Positions 1 to 5,690 of a stretch of DNA of 7,895 nt are shown in pieces. The stretch is from Chloroflexia bacterium (GTDB lineage Bacteria > Chloroflexota > Chloroflexia > Thermomicrobiales > UBA6265). Under the pieces are notes generated by a model, which was not told the origin of the DNA, searched no databases, and worked only from the letters and a program-made list of their open reading frames with translations. The DNA lies in NCBI GenBank assembly GCA_013696265.1, contig JACCYX010000353.1, positions 1 to 7,895 of the forward strand. Reading direction: 5' to 3'. Position numbers and translations under genes: made by a program. The first letter of the stretch is position 1. Each line of letters begins with the position of its first letter.

Positions 1-126
1 CCGTTAACCTGCCGCTCGTCGCACCCTGTCTTCGGATGGGGTGAGGATTGAAACCTCGACGCCGTCATGGAACTGTCCGGCGCCCCGATGTCGCACCCTG
101 TCTTCGGATGGGGTGAGGATTGAAAC
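1..126 (+). CRISPR. Distal end of a CRISPR array (two identical 37-bp repeats)
   Basis: Two identical 37-bp direct repeats lie at 18-54 and 90-126. They are separated by a 35-bp unique spacer (55-89), and 17 bp of a further spacer precede the first (1-17). Each repeat begins GTCGCACCC and ends ATTGAAAC, the 3' end common in type I and type III repeats, so the array reads on the plus strand and its leader and older context lie left of the window. No further repeat occurs one spacer length after 126, so this is the leader-distal end, yet the terminal repeat shows no decay. Each repeat can fold into a 9-bp stem (22-30 with 35-43; 94-102 with 107-115) closed by a UUCG tetraloop. No cas gene is present here, so the subtype cannot be assigned. 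Confidence 0.93.
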
Positions 127-127
127 C

Positions 128-142
128 GCGCCGACGCGGCGC
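128..142 (+). other. Short GC hairpin just after the last CRISPR repeat
   Basis: GCGCCG (128-133) and CGGCGC (137-142) form a perfect 6-bp GC stem with a 3-nt loop, starting 2 nt after the terminal repeat. It could cap the 3' end of the CRISPR precursor or be part of the convergent termination zone with the next hairpin. It has no T-run on either strand, so its role is inferred from position only. Confidence 0.35.
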
Positions 143-144
143 AT

Positions 145-181
145 AACAACGCCAGCGTCCGCAATGGACACCGGCGTTGTT
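145..181. terminator. Probable bidirectional terminator between rpsI and the CRISPR array
   Basis: AACAACGCC (145-153) and GGCGTTGTT (173-181) are perfect 9-bp inverted repeats. A second nested stem, GTCC (157-160) with GGAC (166-169), lies in the loop. The hairpin lies 28 bp past the rpsI stop codon on the minus strand and 18 bp past the last CRISPR repeat on the plus strand, which is where convergent transcripts should end. The 3' arm reads GTTGTT in both directions, giving a short, imperfect U-rich end. The usual long U-tract is missing, so an intrinsic terminator is likely but not certain. Confidence 0.55.
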
Positions 182-209
182 CATGGTCGTCAGTTGGACG
201 AGACGGAAA

Positions 210-623
210 TTATCGCTTCGTGTACTGAGGGGCCTTGCGGGCCCGCTTGAGGCCGACCTTCTTGCGCTCCTTCTCGCGAGCGTCACGCGTCAGGAGCTTG
301 GCGCTCTTGAGCGCCGGCCGGAGTTCAGCGTCCGACGCGATGAGGGCGCGGGAGATGCCGTGGCGAATCGCCCCGGCCTGGCCCGACGTACCGCCACCGA
401 CCACGGAAACCACGACATCGAACCGCTCGGTCGTGCCGGTCACCCGGAATGGCTCGGCCATCACCAGGTAGTGCAACTCGCGGCCACCGAAGTGCTCGCG
501 CGCCGTCTTGCCGTTGACCGTCATGTTGCCTTCGCCTGGGTACAGCCGCACCCGCGCGATCGCGCTTTTGCGTCGTCCTACGGCGTAGAAGTATTGCCCT
601 TTAGGCATGGTTGAATCGCTCAC
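210..623 (-). CDS. rpsI: 30S ribosomal protein S9 (uS9)
   Basis: This 137-residue protein is the small-subunit protein uS9, whose basic C-terminal tail reaches the ribosomal P site and contacts the tRNA anticodon loop. It shows the family's YAVGRRKSAIARVRL start region (about residues 13-27), the GGGTSGQAGAIRHGISRAL core (about residues 76-94) and the typical C-terminus ending APQYTKR. Length is normal for the family. The start is GTG at 623, chosen because AGGAG lies 5 nt upstream; an in-frame ATG five codons later (608) would put that site about 20 nt away. It follows rplM by 22 nt and is the last gene of the run, with a hairpin 28 bp past its stop. The rplM-rpsI pair is a conserved couple in bacteria. 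Confidence 0.97.
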   Translation of the reverse strand: MSDSTMPKGQYFYAVGRRKSAIARVRLYPGEGNMTVNGKTAREHFGGRELHYLVMAEPFRVTGTTERFDVVVSVVGGGTSGQAGAIRHGISRALIASDAELRPALKSAKLLTRDAREKERKKVGLKRARKAPQYTKR

Positions 624-645
624 TGCTGCTCCTGTTTCCGGTTGC

Positions 646-1098
646 CTAGCGCGACGCGGTGTCGTCGAGTTCGAGTGTCGCCGGATTCTGCGCCCCGTGC
701 GGATGGACGGCGCCTTCGAAGATCTTCAGCTTTTTGAGCTGCTGCTTGCCGAGGGCGTTTCGCGGCAGCATACCCTTGACGGCATTCTCGATGATCCGGT
801 CCGGATGCCGCTCGCGGAGGTCCTTGAGCGAAGTCTTCTTCAAACCGCCCGGATAGTTCGAGTGGCTGTAGTAAAACTTCTGGGTTTCCTTGTTTCCGGT
901 AACCTTGACCTTGCCCGCGTTGAGCACGATCACGAAGTCGCCCGTATCCACATGTGGCGTGTACACGGGCTTGTTCTTGCCGCGCAACGTGGCGGCAATG
1001 ACCGAGGCGAGGCGGCCGAGCGTCTTGCCCTCGGCGTCGACCACGAACCAGTTGTGCGTCACGTCGCTGGATTTCGCTGAGTAGGTCCGTCGTTCCAT
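646..1098 (-). CDS. rplM: 50S ribosomal protein L13 (uL13)
   Basis: This is uL13, an early-assembly large-subunit protein that binds 23S rRNA. The family signature is clear: WFVVDAEGKTLGRLASVIA near the N-terminus (about residues 17-35), the KPVYTPHVDTGDFVIVLNA block, GGLKKTSLKDL, and the GMLPRNALGKQQLKKLKIF and HPHGAQNP segments. The start is ATG at 1098, giving 150 residues and the usual MERRTYSAK opening. The open frame continues upstream to an ATG at 1122, but that would add eight residues absent from the family and overlap truA. A GGGAG ribosome-binding site sits 9 nt before the chosen ATG and touches the truA stop codon (TAAGGGAG), suggesting translational coupling to truA. Confidence 0.97.
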   Translation of the reverse strand: MERRTYSAKSSDVTHNWFVVDAEGKTLGRLASVIAATLRGKNKPVYTPHVDTGDFVIVLNAGKVKVTGNKETQKFYYSHSNYPGGLKKTSLKDLRERHPDRIIENAVKGMLPRNALGKQQLKKLKIFEGAVHPHGAQNPATLELDDTASR

Positions 1099-1112
1099 GA
1101 TAGATAGCTCCC

Positions 1113-2036
1113 TTAGCCACATTCCGTGTGAGCCGGTTGCAGGCTCACGATCTGTTTGCCGTTCGGGTCAGGGTCAGGAACGTCGTTGTCGTAACCTACC
1201 CGCCAAAGACTCAATCCATGCGCCGGCGCCAGCACTGGTCCGGATCGGCGATCCGCGCCTTCGAGCAGTTCCGCGAACCACTCCGGCGGGTGCTCACGCA
1301 ATCCCACCGACACCAATCCGCCAGTGACGGTCCTGACCAATTGCGGCAGGAAACCGTCCGCGACGATCCGGATTTCGATGCCGGATCCAGGTCCGGGGAG
1401 AATGCCCCACCAGGGTCCGACCGCGCGAACGCCACAATGATAGATGGTTCGCACGGTTCCGCGCCGGGCTGCTGCCCGCGCCGACCAGGGAACGCCTTCG
1501 CCGCCGCCGGTGAACGCCGCCAGGTTGTGGGTGCCTTCGAGCAGGACTGACGCTCTGGCCATCGCCTCGCAATCGAGTTCCGTTCGCCGGGTCCAGGCGA
1601 ACCGCTCCATCAGCGGCTGCTTCCCGCCAACCCAGAGCCGGTACCGGTACTCGCGCCAGGTCGCGTCGTAGCGTGGATGAAACCCCGCCTCGACCCTCGA
1701 CACCGACGAAATCGCCAGGTCATCCGGCGTCAGCCGGTTGAGCGCGTTCCGGAACGCCTCCGCCGGCATTTCCGGCCGGACATCCACGCTCCGGGCCACC
1801 TGGCCCACCGCGTGAACGCCGCGATCAGTGCGGCCGGCGAACTCGGTGGACGTTGTACGGCCTCCGAGTCGTTCAAGCGCGCATTCGAGTTCCCGTTGAA
1901 CCGTGCGCACGTTTGCCTGCTTCTGCGAGCCCCAAAATCCCGTTCCGTCGTAACCGAGCATGATCTTGAGTACCGCGGGCGCGGGCTGACCCCCGGCAGC
2001 GTTCGGCTCCCTGGAGTCCGACAATCGGGAGGACAC
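1113..2036 (-). CDS. truA: tRNA pseudouridine synthase A
   Basis: TruA converts uridines at positions 38-40 of the tRNA anticodon stem to pseudouridine in the cytoplasm. The catalytic aspartate is D71 in AGRTDRGVHAVGQ. The conserved tyrosine-bearing REYRYRLW segment (about 128-135), LLEGTHNLAAF (165-175) and the C-terminal FLPQLVRTVTGGLVSVGL motif (229-246) follow. At 307 residues it is longer than the usual 245-270, with about 22 extra N-terminal residues before the first strand and an Asp/Pro-rich tail after LWRVGY. In the N-terminal YDGTGFWGSQKQ motif, serine 37 takes the place of the usual Trp or Tyr. The start is GTG at 2036, supported by GGAG 8 nt upstream. It lies 22 nt downstream of rplQ and 14 nt upstream of rplM, so is probably cotranscribed with both. 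Confidence 0.95.
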   Translation of the reverse strand: MSSRLSDSREPNAAGGQPAPAVLKIMLGYDGTGFWGSQKQANVRTVQRELECALERLGGRTTSTEFAGRTDRGVHAVGQVARSVDVRPEMPAEAFRNALNRLTPDDLAISSVSRVEAGFHPRYDATWREYRYRLWVGGKQPLMERFAWTRRTELDCEAMARASVLLEGTHNLAAFTGGGEGVPWSARAAARRGTVRTIYHCGVRAVGPWWGILPGPGSGIEIRIVADGFLPQLVRTVTGGLVSVGLREHPPEWFAELLEGADRRSGPVLAPAHGLSLWRVGYDNDVPDPDPNGKQIVSLQPAHTECG

Positions 2037-2058
2037 AAGGCTCGCTCCGCTGCCTCCC

Positions 2059-2412
2059 CTACGCGACGAATTCGATCAGCACGATCGGGGCCGCGTCACC
2101 GCGACGAAAACCGAGCTTGGAAATGCGCGTGTAGCCACCGGGCACGTCCTCGTACCGGGGCGCTACCACGTCGAAGAGGCGCGCCACCGACCGCTTGTGG
2201 TCGAGCCGCGACATCACGAGGTTGCGGTGATGCGCCGTGTCGTCCCGGGCGATCGTGACCAGCTTCTCGACCACGCCGCGCAACTCCTTAGCCTTCGCCT
2301 CGGTGGTGGTGATGCGCTCGTTCAGGATCAGCGAAATGGCCTGCTGGCGGAGCAGCGCCTTCCGCTGGCTCGGATTACGGCCAAACTTGCGGCCAGCCTT
2401 GCGATGCCTCAT
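2059..2412 (-). CDS. rplQ: 50S ribosomal protein L17 (bL17)
   Basis: This 117-residue protein is bL17, a bacterial large-subunit protein near the exit of the peptide tunnel. The N-terminus MRHRKAGRKFGRNPSQRKALLR is the family hallmark, followed by the ITTTEAKAKELRGVVEKLVTIAR helix (about residues 34-56) and the C-terminal GGYTRISKLGFRRGDAAPIVLIEFV block. Length is normal for the short form of the family. Its ATG overlaps the rpoA stop codon (ATGA, 2409-2412), so translation is likely coupled to rpoA, which fits the near-universal rpoA-rplQ pairing. Confidence 0.97.
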   Translation of the reverse strand: MRHRKAGRKFGRNPSQRKALLRQQAISLILNERITTTEAKAKELRGVVEKLVTIARDDTAHHRNLVMSRLDHKRSVARLFDVVAPRYEDVPGGYTRISKLGFRRGDAAPIVLIEFVA

Positions 2413-3473
2413 GACTCGTCTACCTCATTCTCGCCGGCCCCGGCGCCAAGGCCGCCCAGCGACTTGATCGCTTCCGCGACTTCCAGTGATTCGGCGTCTT
2501 CGTCTTCGCTGGCCACGGCGTCAACCGGAACGTCCAGATCGGCCTCCGGCAGGTAGCCATACTCGTGCAGCTTCTCGCGAAGCTCGGTCAACGAGCGGGG
2601 CCCAAAGTTCCGGATCGACAGCAACTGGTCCGGGTCCATCGTCAGCACCTGGCCAACCTTGTCGATCTGCTTGCTGCGCAGGGCGTTGAGCACGCGCGGC
2701 GAGAGACCGAGATCGGCCAGCGGCTTGTTCTGGACCTCTTCCGGGATGAACGAATTAGCGGCGGCTTCGGGCTCCGGCCGGGTGAACTCGGAAAAGACCC
2801 GGGCGTGATCCATCAGGATCGATGCCGACTGCGACAGCGCATCGTCCGGCTCGATTGTGCCGTCGGTCAGGATCTCCAGGATCAGCCGATCGTACTCGAC
2901 GTTTTGCCCGACGCGGGTGGGCTCGATCACGAAGTTGACACGCTGGATCGGGGTGAAGATGGCGTCGATCGGGATTTCACCGAGCGCGAAGGTTTCCTGG
3001 GTCTCGGCCGGACGGTAGCCCCGGTCGCGGCTGACCCAGAGGTCCATGTCCAGCACGGAGTCCACGCCGTCGAGCGTCGCGATCGGCTGCTCGGGGTTCA
3101 CGATCTCGACTTCCACGGGCCATTCGATGTCGCCCGCGGTTACCTGTCGCTCGCCCTCGCCTTCGCCCCGGACATAGAGGTGGGCCCGCACGTCGCCGTG
3201 CAGTTCCTGCATCCGGCGCAGGCGAATGCCCTTGAGGTTCAGCACGACCTCCGTCACGTCCTCACGGACATTGGGGATGGTGGCGAACTCGTGCCAAACA
3301 TTGTCGATCCGAATACGCGAGACGGCGCAGCCTTCGAGCGATCGCAGCAGGATCCGTCGCAAGGCATTGCCCAGCGTGGTGCCGTACCCTGGTTCGAGCG
3401 GTTCGACCTGGTAGCGCCCGTAGTTGCGCCCCGTCTCGACGGTCTTGATAGTGAAATCGGGTTGTTGCAACAA
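2409..3473 (-). CDS. rpoA: DNA-directed RNA polymerase subunit alpha
   Basis: The alpha subunit dimerises to nucleate RNA polymerase assembly and contacts upstream promoter DNA and activators. Residues 1 to about 230 are the N-terminal dimerisation domain, with PGYGTTLGNALRRILLRSLEG at 28-48. After a linker comes the C-terminal domain (about 245-310). It keeps the residues equivalent to E. coli R265, N268, G296, S299 and E302 (here R260, N263, G291, S294, E297). K298 is replaced by R293 and C269 by A264. At 354 residues it carries an extra tail of about 44 residues, rich in Asp and Glu (SEDEDAESLEVAE) and then Gly. The start is TTG at 3473, an uncommon codon for this gene; a perfect AAGGAGG lies 9 nt upstream. 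A second TTG follows as codon 2. rpsD, the usual upstream neighbour, is missing. Confidence 0.97.
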   Translation of the reverse strand: MLQQPDFTIKTVETGRNYGRYQVEPLEPGYGTTLGNALRRILLRSLEGCAVSRIRIDNVWHEFATIPNVREDVTEVVLNLKGIRLRRMQELHGDVRAHLYVRGEGEGERQVTAGDIEWPVEVEIVNPEQPIATLDGVDSVLDMDLWVSRDRGYRPAETQETFALGEIPIDAIFTPIQRVNFVIEPTRVGQNVEYDRLILEILTDGTIEPDDALSQSASILMDHARVFSEFTRPEPEAAANSFIPEEVQNKPLADLGLSPRVLNALRSKQIDKVGQVLTMDPDQLLSIRNFGPRSLTELREKLHEYGYLPEADLDVPVDAVASEDEDAESLEVAEAIKSLGGLGAGAGENEVDES

Positions 3474-3676
3474 ACGGACTTGCCTCCTTGCGACGCTGTC
3501 TTGCCTTAATGTTCCGCGCCAGGTTGATGCATCGTCAGGCCGGCGCGGCAGACCAGGCTCTACCCTGGCCCGCTCTGTGACCAGCGATGCTCTTCAGTAT
3601 GGGCCGGCCTGGCTCACGCCACGCCAACGGTTCGTCCCGCCAATAGTAGGCAGCCGGACGAACAGGAGGCGATTCT
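3474..3676 (-). other. Structured 203-bp gap between rpsK and rpoA, at the usual rpsD position
   Basis: No coding frame resembling S4 or any other protein is seen here. Several inverted repeats are visible. TTCGTCC (3631-3637) pairs with GGACGAA (3656-3662), 14 bp after the rpsK stop. CAGGCCGGC (3536-3544) pairs with GCCGGCCTG (3603-3611) as a 9-bp long-range stem. Inside that stem, 3551-3557 pairs with 3564-3570 to form a 7-bp hairpin (one G-U on the minus strand) with a 6-nt loop. If transcribed through from rpsK, these form a folded leader ending about 50 nt before the rpoA ribosome-binding site. I see no convincing -35/-10 pair. It may be an mRNA leader, a processing site or a weak attenuator; the function is unknown. 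Confidence 0.5.
3483..3489 (-). promoter_or_regulatory. Strong Shine-Dalgarno site that fixes the TTG start of rpoA
   Basis: Read on the minus strand the site is AAGGAGG, a full match to the anti-Shine-Dalgarno core, 9 nt before TTG at 3473. No ATG or GTG lies at a suitable distance, and the family's MLQQPDF N-terminus starts exactly at this TTG. The second TTG (3470) would be 12 nt away and less favourable. Confidence 0.8.
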
Positions 3677-4084
3677 CTAGACGCGGCGGCGTTTCGGCGG
3701 GCGACATCCGTTGTGCGGAATCGGGGTGGTGTCGGTAATCGAAATCACCATCACTCCGCTGGATTGCAGCGAGCGAACCGCCATCTCGCGGCCGGAACCC
3801 GGCCCTTTGACGAAGACATCGACCTGGCGCAGACCGTGCTCGGCGGCCCGCCGGGCCGCTGCCTCGGCGGTCATCTGGGCGGCGAAGGGGGTGCTCTTGC
3901 GCGACCCCTTGAAGCCATTGGCCCCCGCGCTCGACCAGGCAATCACGTTGCCCGAAGGATCGGTGAGGGTCACGATCGTATTATTGAACGTGGCCTGAAT
4001 GTACGCTCGCCCACGAGGAACGTTCTTGCGATCTCGACGACGAACACGGCCCTTTTGTCCAGCACTTCGACGCTTGTCTGACAT
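3677..4084 (-). CDS. rpsK: 30S ribosomal protein S11 (uS11)
   Basis: This 135-residue protein is uS11, which lies on the platform of the small subunit and helps shape the mRNA path at the E site. After a short basic N-terminal tail (RRSAGQKGRVRRRDRKNVPRG segment) come the signatures ATFNNTIVTLTDPSGNVIAWSSAG (about 31-54), GFKGSRKSTPFAAQ, VFVKGPGSGREMAVRSLQ, and the C-terminal ITDTTPIPHNGCRPPKRRRV. Length is typical. ATG at 4084 is preceded by AAGGA at 6-nt spacing. It follows rpsM by 79 bp and is followed by the 203-bp non-coding gap before rpoA. Confidence 0.98.
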   Translation of the reverse strand: MSDKRRSAGQKGRVRRRDRKNVPRGRAYIQATFNNTIVTLTDPSGNVIAWSSAGANGFKGSRKSTPFAAQMTAEAAARRAAEHGLRQVDVFVKGPGSGREMAVRSLQSSGVMVISITDTTPIPHNGCRPPKRRRV

Positions 4085-4163
4085 GATGCGTCCTTGCCTC
4101 CAACATTATGTAAATCAATGAGCGACGCGCATGCGACCGCCGTGAGTTCCCAATGCGGGAGCG

Positions 4164-4532
4164 CTACTTGCGGCGACCGCCAATGGCGCGCTTCGGACCA
4201 CGCCGCGTTCGGGCGTTGGTTCGGGTGCGCTGGCCGCGCACCGGCATACCGCGTCGATGCCGAAGCCCGCGGTAGGATCCAATATCCATCAGCCGCTTGA
4301 TGTTCATCGCGACTTCACGCCGGAGGTCACCCTCGACGCGAAGGTCACGGTCGATGATTTCACGAAGCCGGTTGACTTCATCATCGGTCAGTTCCCGCAC
4401 GCGCGTGTCCGGGTTGACCCCGGTCTGCGCGAGCAGGTTCTGGCTGGTCTTGAGGCCGATGCCGTAGATATAGGTAAGCGCAATTTCCACACGTTTTTCG
4501 CGCGGCAGATCGACGCCTGAGAGTCGTGCCAT
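4164..4532 (-). CDS. rpsM: 30S ribosomal protein S13 (uS13)
   Basis: This 122-residue protein is uS13, in the head of the small subunit, where it contacts the P-site tRNA and forms bridges to the large subunit. It starts MARLSGVDLPREKRVEIALTYIYGIG, with the helix-two-turns-helix region through TGVNPDTRVRELTDDEV, and carries the signature GSYRGLRHRRGMPVRGQRTRTNARTRRG near the C-terminus, ending in a basic tail. Length is normal. The ATG at 4532 has AAGGA at 6-nt spacing. It lies 83 bp downstream of rpmJ. Confidence 0.98.
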   Translation of the reverse strand: MARLSGVDLPREKRVEIALTYIYGIGLKTSQNLLAQTGVNPDTRVRELTDDEVNRLREIIDRDLRVEGDLRREVAMNIKRLMDIGSYRGLRHRRGMPVRGQRTRTNARTRRGPKRAIGGRRK

Positions 4533-4585
4533 ACCTCATCCTTGTCCTGGGGTTCATGGACCCGCGATCCACGCGCCGTGCGTCT

Positions 4586-4600
4586 GGACCGTCACGGTCC
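4586..4600. repeat. Perfect 7-bp dyad between rpmJ and rpsM
   Basis: GGACCGT (4586-4592) and ACGGTCC (4594-4600) form a perfect palindrome around one central base. As RNA it would form a 5-bp stem, GGACC with GGTCC, with a 5-nt loop. It starts 15 bp past the rpmJ stop codon. It may be a small processing or attenuation hairpin, or an operator-like dyad; nothing else supports either. Confidence 0.35.
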
Positions 4601-4615
4601 GTCTCGTCTAGTGGG

Positions 4616-4729
4616 TTAGCCCTGCCGCTGCTTGTGACGAGGGTTCGTGCAAATCACGCGCAGAATCCCGTGGCGGCGAATGATGCGGCACTTTTCGCAC
4701 CGCTTGGATACTGAAGCCGACACCTTCAT
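4616..4729 (-). CDS. rpmJ: 50S ribosomal protein L36 (bL36), zinc-ribbon form
   Basis: This 37-residue frame starts MKVSASVSKRCEKC and ends NPRHKQRQG, the form of bL36, a tiny protein deep in the large subunit that binds 23S rRNA. The zinc ligands C11, C14, C27 and H32 are all present, so this is the zinc-binding version, at the standard length. ATG at 4729 is preceded by AAGGA 10 nt upstream. It is the first gene after the promoter in the end of map, with a leader of about 190 nt. infA, which usually separates map and rpmJ, is absent. Confidence 0.96.
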   Translation of the reverse strand: MKVSASVSKRCEKCRIIRRHGILRVICTNPRHKQRQG

Positions 4730-4918
4730 GTTGTTTCAATCCTTAGCCTGTCTCGCGACGAGGCTCAACGTCTTTTTGCCCGGCACAGTGCCAGTTTCAC
4801 GCCTGCATCATGTTCGTGTACCCTAATAACCCATGTGCGTACCCCGGAATCACGGGGTTGTGGTCTGGGTCATCGACCGTACACGCGGATAGCGCATGTC
4901 TTCCGACATGCGCCACGA
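4730..4918 (-). other. Structured 5' leader of the rpmJ transcript, at the usual infA position
   Basis: This is the predicted untranslated leader from the promoter at 4925-4955 to rpmJ. At its 5' end, GCGCATGTC (4892-4900) and GACATGCGC (4905-4913) form a perfect 9-bp hairpin whose minus-strand loop is GGAA, a GNRA tetraloop, only about 5 nt from the predicted start. A 6-bp stem, ACCCCG (4841-4846) with CGGGGT (4853-4858), follows. Next comes the small dyad GGCACAGTGCC (4782-4792). A hairpin at 4745-4765 (AGCC/GGCT outer pairs) abuts the rpmJ ribosome-binding site at 4740-4744. At 196 bp the map-rpmJ gap is too short to hold infA (about 220 bp), and no IF1-like frame is seen. It may stabilise the mRNA or act as a ribosomal-protein autoregulatory site; I recognise no known family. 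Confidence 0.55.
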
Positions 4919-4924
4919 ACGGAT

Positions 4925-4955
4925 ATTATACCATTGAATGGAGCCGTCGCGTCAA
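4925..4955 (-). promoter_or_regulatory. Extended -10 promoter for the rpmJ operon, embedded in the end of map
   Basis: On the minus strand TATAAT (4930 to 4925) is preceded by TGG, a perfect extended -10 element (TGnTATAAT). TTGACG (4955 to 4950) is a good -35 box, 19 bp upstream; the spacer is longer than the ideal 17, which the extended -10 can offset. The start point would be near 4918. The -35 lies in the codons for the map C-terminus, and the map stop codon TAA is part of the TATAAT box. It should drive rpmJ, rpsM, rpsK and probably the genes to rpsI. Confidence 0.8.
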
Positions 4956-5690
4956 GATCAGTGGTTCGCCGTCCGTGATCGCGACCGTGTGTTCGAAGTG
5001 CGCCGACCAGGAACCGTCGGACGAAACCACCGTCCACTCGTCGGACAGGACCTCCGTTTCCTCGCCGCCCGTCGTGAGCATCGGCTCGATCGCGAGGGTC
5101 ATCCCCGCCTTCAATCGCAGGCCCCGGCCGGGATCACCGTGGTTGGGGATGTGCGGTTCTTCCCACATCTCGCGCCCGATCCCGTGACCGCCATACTCCT
5201 GGACGATGCCGTACCCGCGCGCGGACGCGAACGTCTCGATCGCGTGCCCGATGTCGCCGAGCCGGTTCCCCGCCGTCGCTTGCTTGAGACCCTCGTACAG
5301 TGCCGCTTCGGTATCCGCCAGCAATCGCTGGTGGGGTTCCGAAATGGCGCCAACTGGATAGGTCCAGGCCGAATCGCCGTGGAACCCATCGACGATCGCT
5401 CCGATGTCGACGGCGATGATGTCGCCGTCGGCGAGCCGCCGGGGTCCGGGGATGCCGTGGACGATCTCCTCGTTGACCGACGCGCAGATGTTGCCGGTGA
5501 ACCCGTGGTGGCCGAGGAAGTTGGAGGTCGCGCCATGTTCCGCGATGGTGTCGCGTACGATATCGTCGAGATCCTGGGTGGTAACCCCGGGAGCGATTGC
5601 CGCTTTCACACGCTTGTGGCAGACGGCCACCACATGCCCGGCCCGTTCCATCCGTTCGATGTCGTCGACGCTCTTGATTAAGATGTTCAT
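4926..5690 (-). CDS. map: Methionine aminopeptidase, type I
   Basis: This cytosolic dinuclear-metal hydrolase removes the initiator methionine from nascent proteins with small second residues. At 254 residues it has the usual length of a type I enzyme without N-terminal extension. The five metal ligands are D95 (AVDIGA), D106 (HGDSAWT), H169 (GGHGIG), E202 (AIEPM) and E233 (HFEHT). The substrate-contacting histidines H78 (EEIVHGIPG) and H180 (EEPHIPNHG) are present too. Family proteins commonly end near EPLILT; this one adds RRLHSMV, and those extra codons hold the promoter for rpmJ. Its ATG overlaps the adk stop codon (ATGA, 5687-5690), with only a weak ribosome-binding site of its own, so translation is probably coupled to adk. 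Confidence 0.97.
   Translation of the reverse strand: MNILIKSVDDIERMERAGHVVAVCHKRVKAAIAPGVTTQDLDDIVRDTIAEHGATSNFLGHHGFTGNICASVNEEIVHGIPGPRRLADGDIIAVDIGAIVDGFHGDSAWTYPVGAISEPHQRLLADTEAALYEGLKQATAGNRLGDIGHAIETFASARGYGIVQEYGGHGIGREMWEEPHIPNHGDPGRGLRLKAGMTLAIEPMLTTGGEETEVLSDEWTVVSSDGSWSAHFEHTVAITDGEPLILTRRLHSMV

Noticed and set aside
2565..3509. A 314-codon plus-strand frame opposite rpoA.
   Set aside because: It is antisense to a clearly conserved gene, as often happens in GC-rich DNA, and its translation resembles no recognisable protein.
3591..3645. Possible -10-like hexamers (CATACT, TACTAT) in the rpsK-rpoA gap on the minus strand.
   Set aside because: Neither has a reasonable -35 at proper spacing, so an internal rpoA promoter is not supported from sequence alone.
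4733..4743. The bases before rpmJ read AGGATTGAAAC on the minus strand, the same 11 bases that end the CRISPR repeat.
   Set aside because: The match stops there with no further repeat similarity, and it coincides with the rpmJ ribosome-binding site; chance is the simplest explanation.
4850..4909. A 19-codon frame (starts MSEDMRYPRVRS) in the rpmJ leader on the minus strand, about 9 nt after the predicted transcription start.
   Set aside because: It has no ribosome-binding site, its ATG is buried in the 9-bp hairpin, and its composition shows no leader-peptide pattern such as repeated codons for one amino acid.
4810..5187. A 125-codon plus-strand frame crossing the rpmJ leader and the end of map.
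   Set aside because: It runs antisense through map and through the promoter, with no ribosome-binding site or recognisable product.
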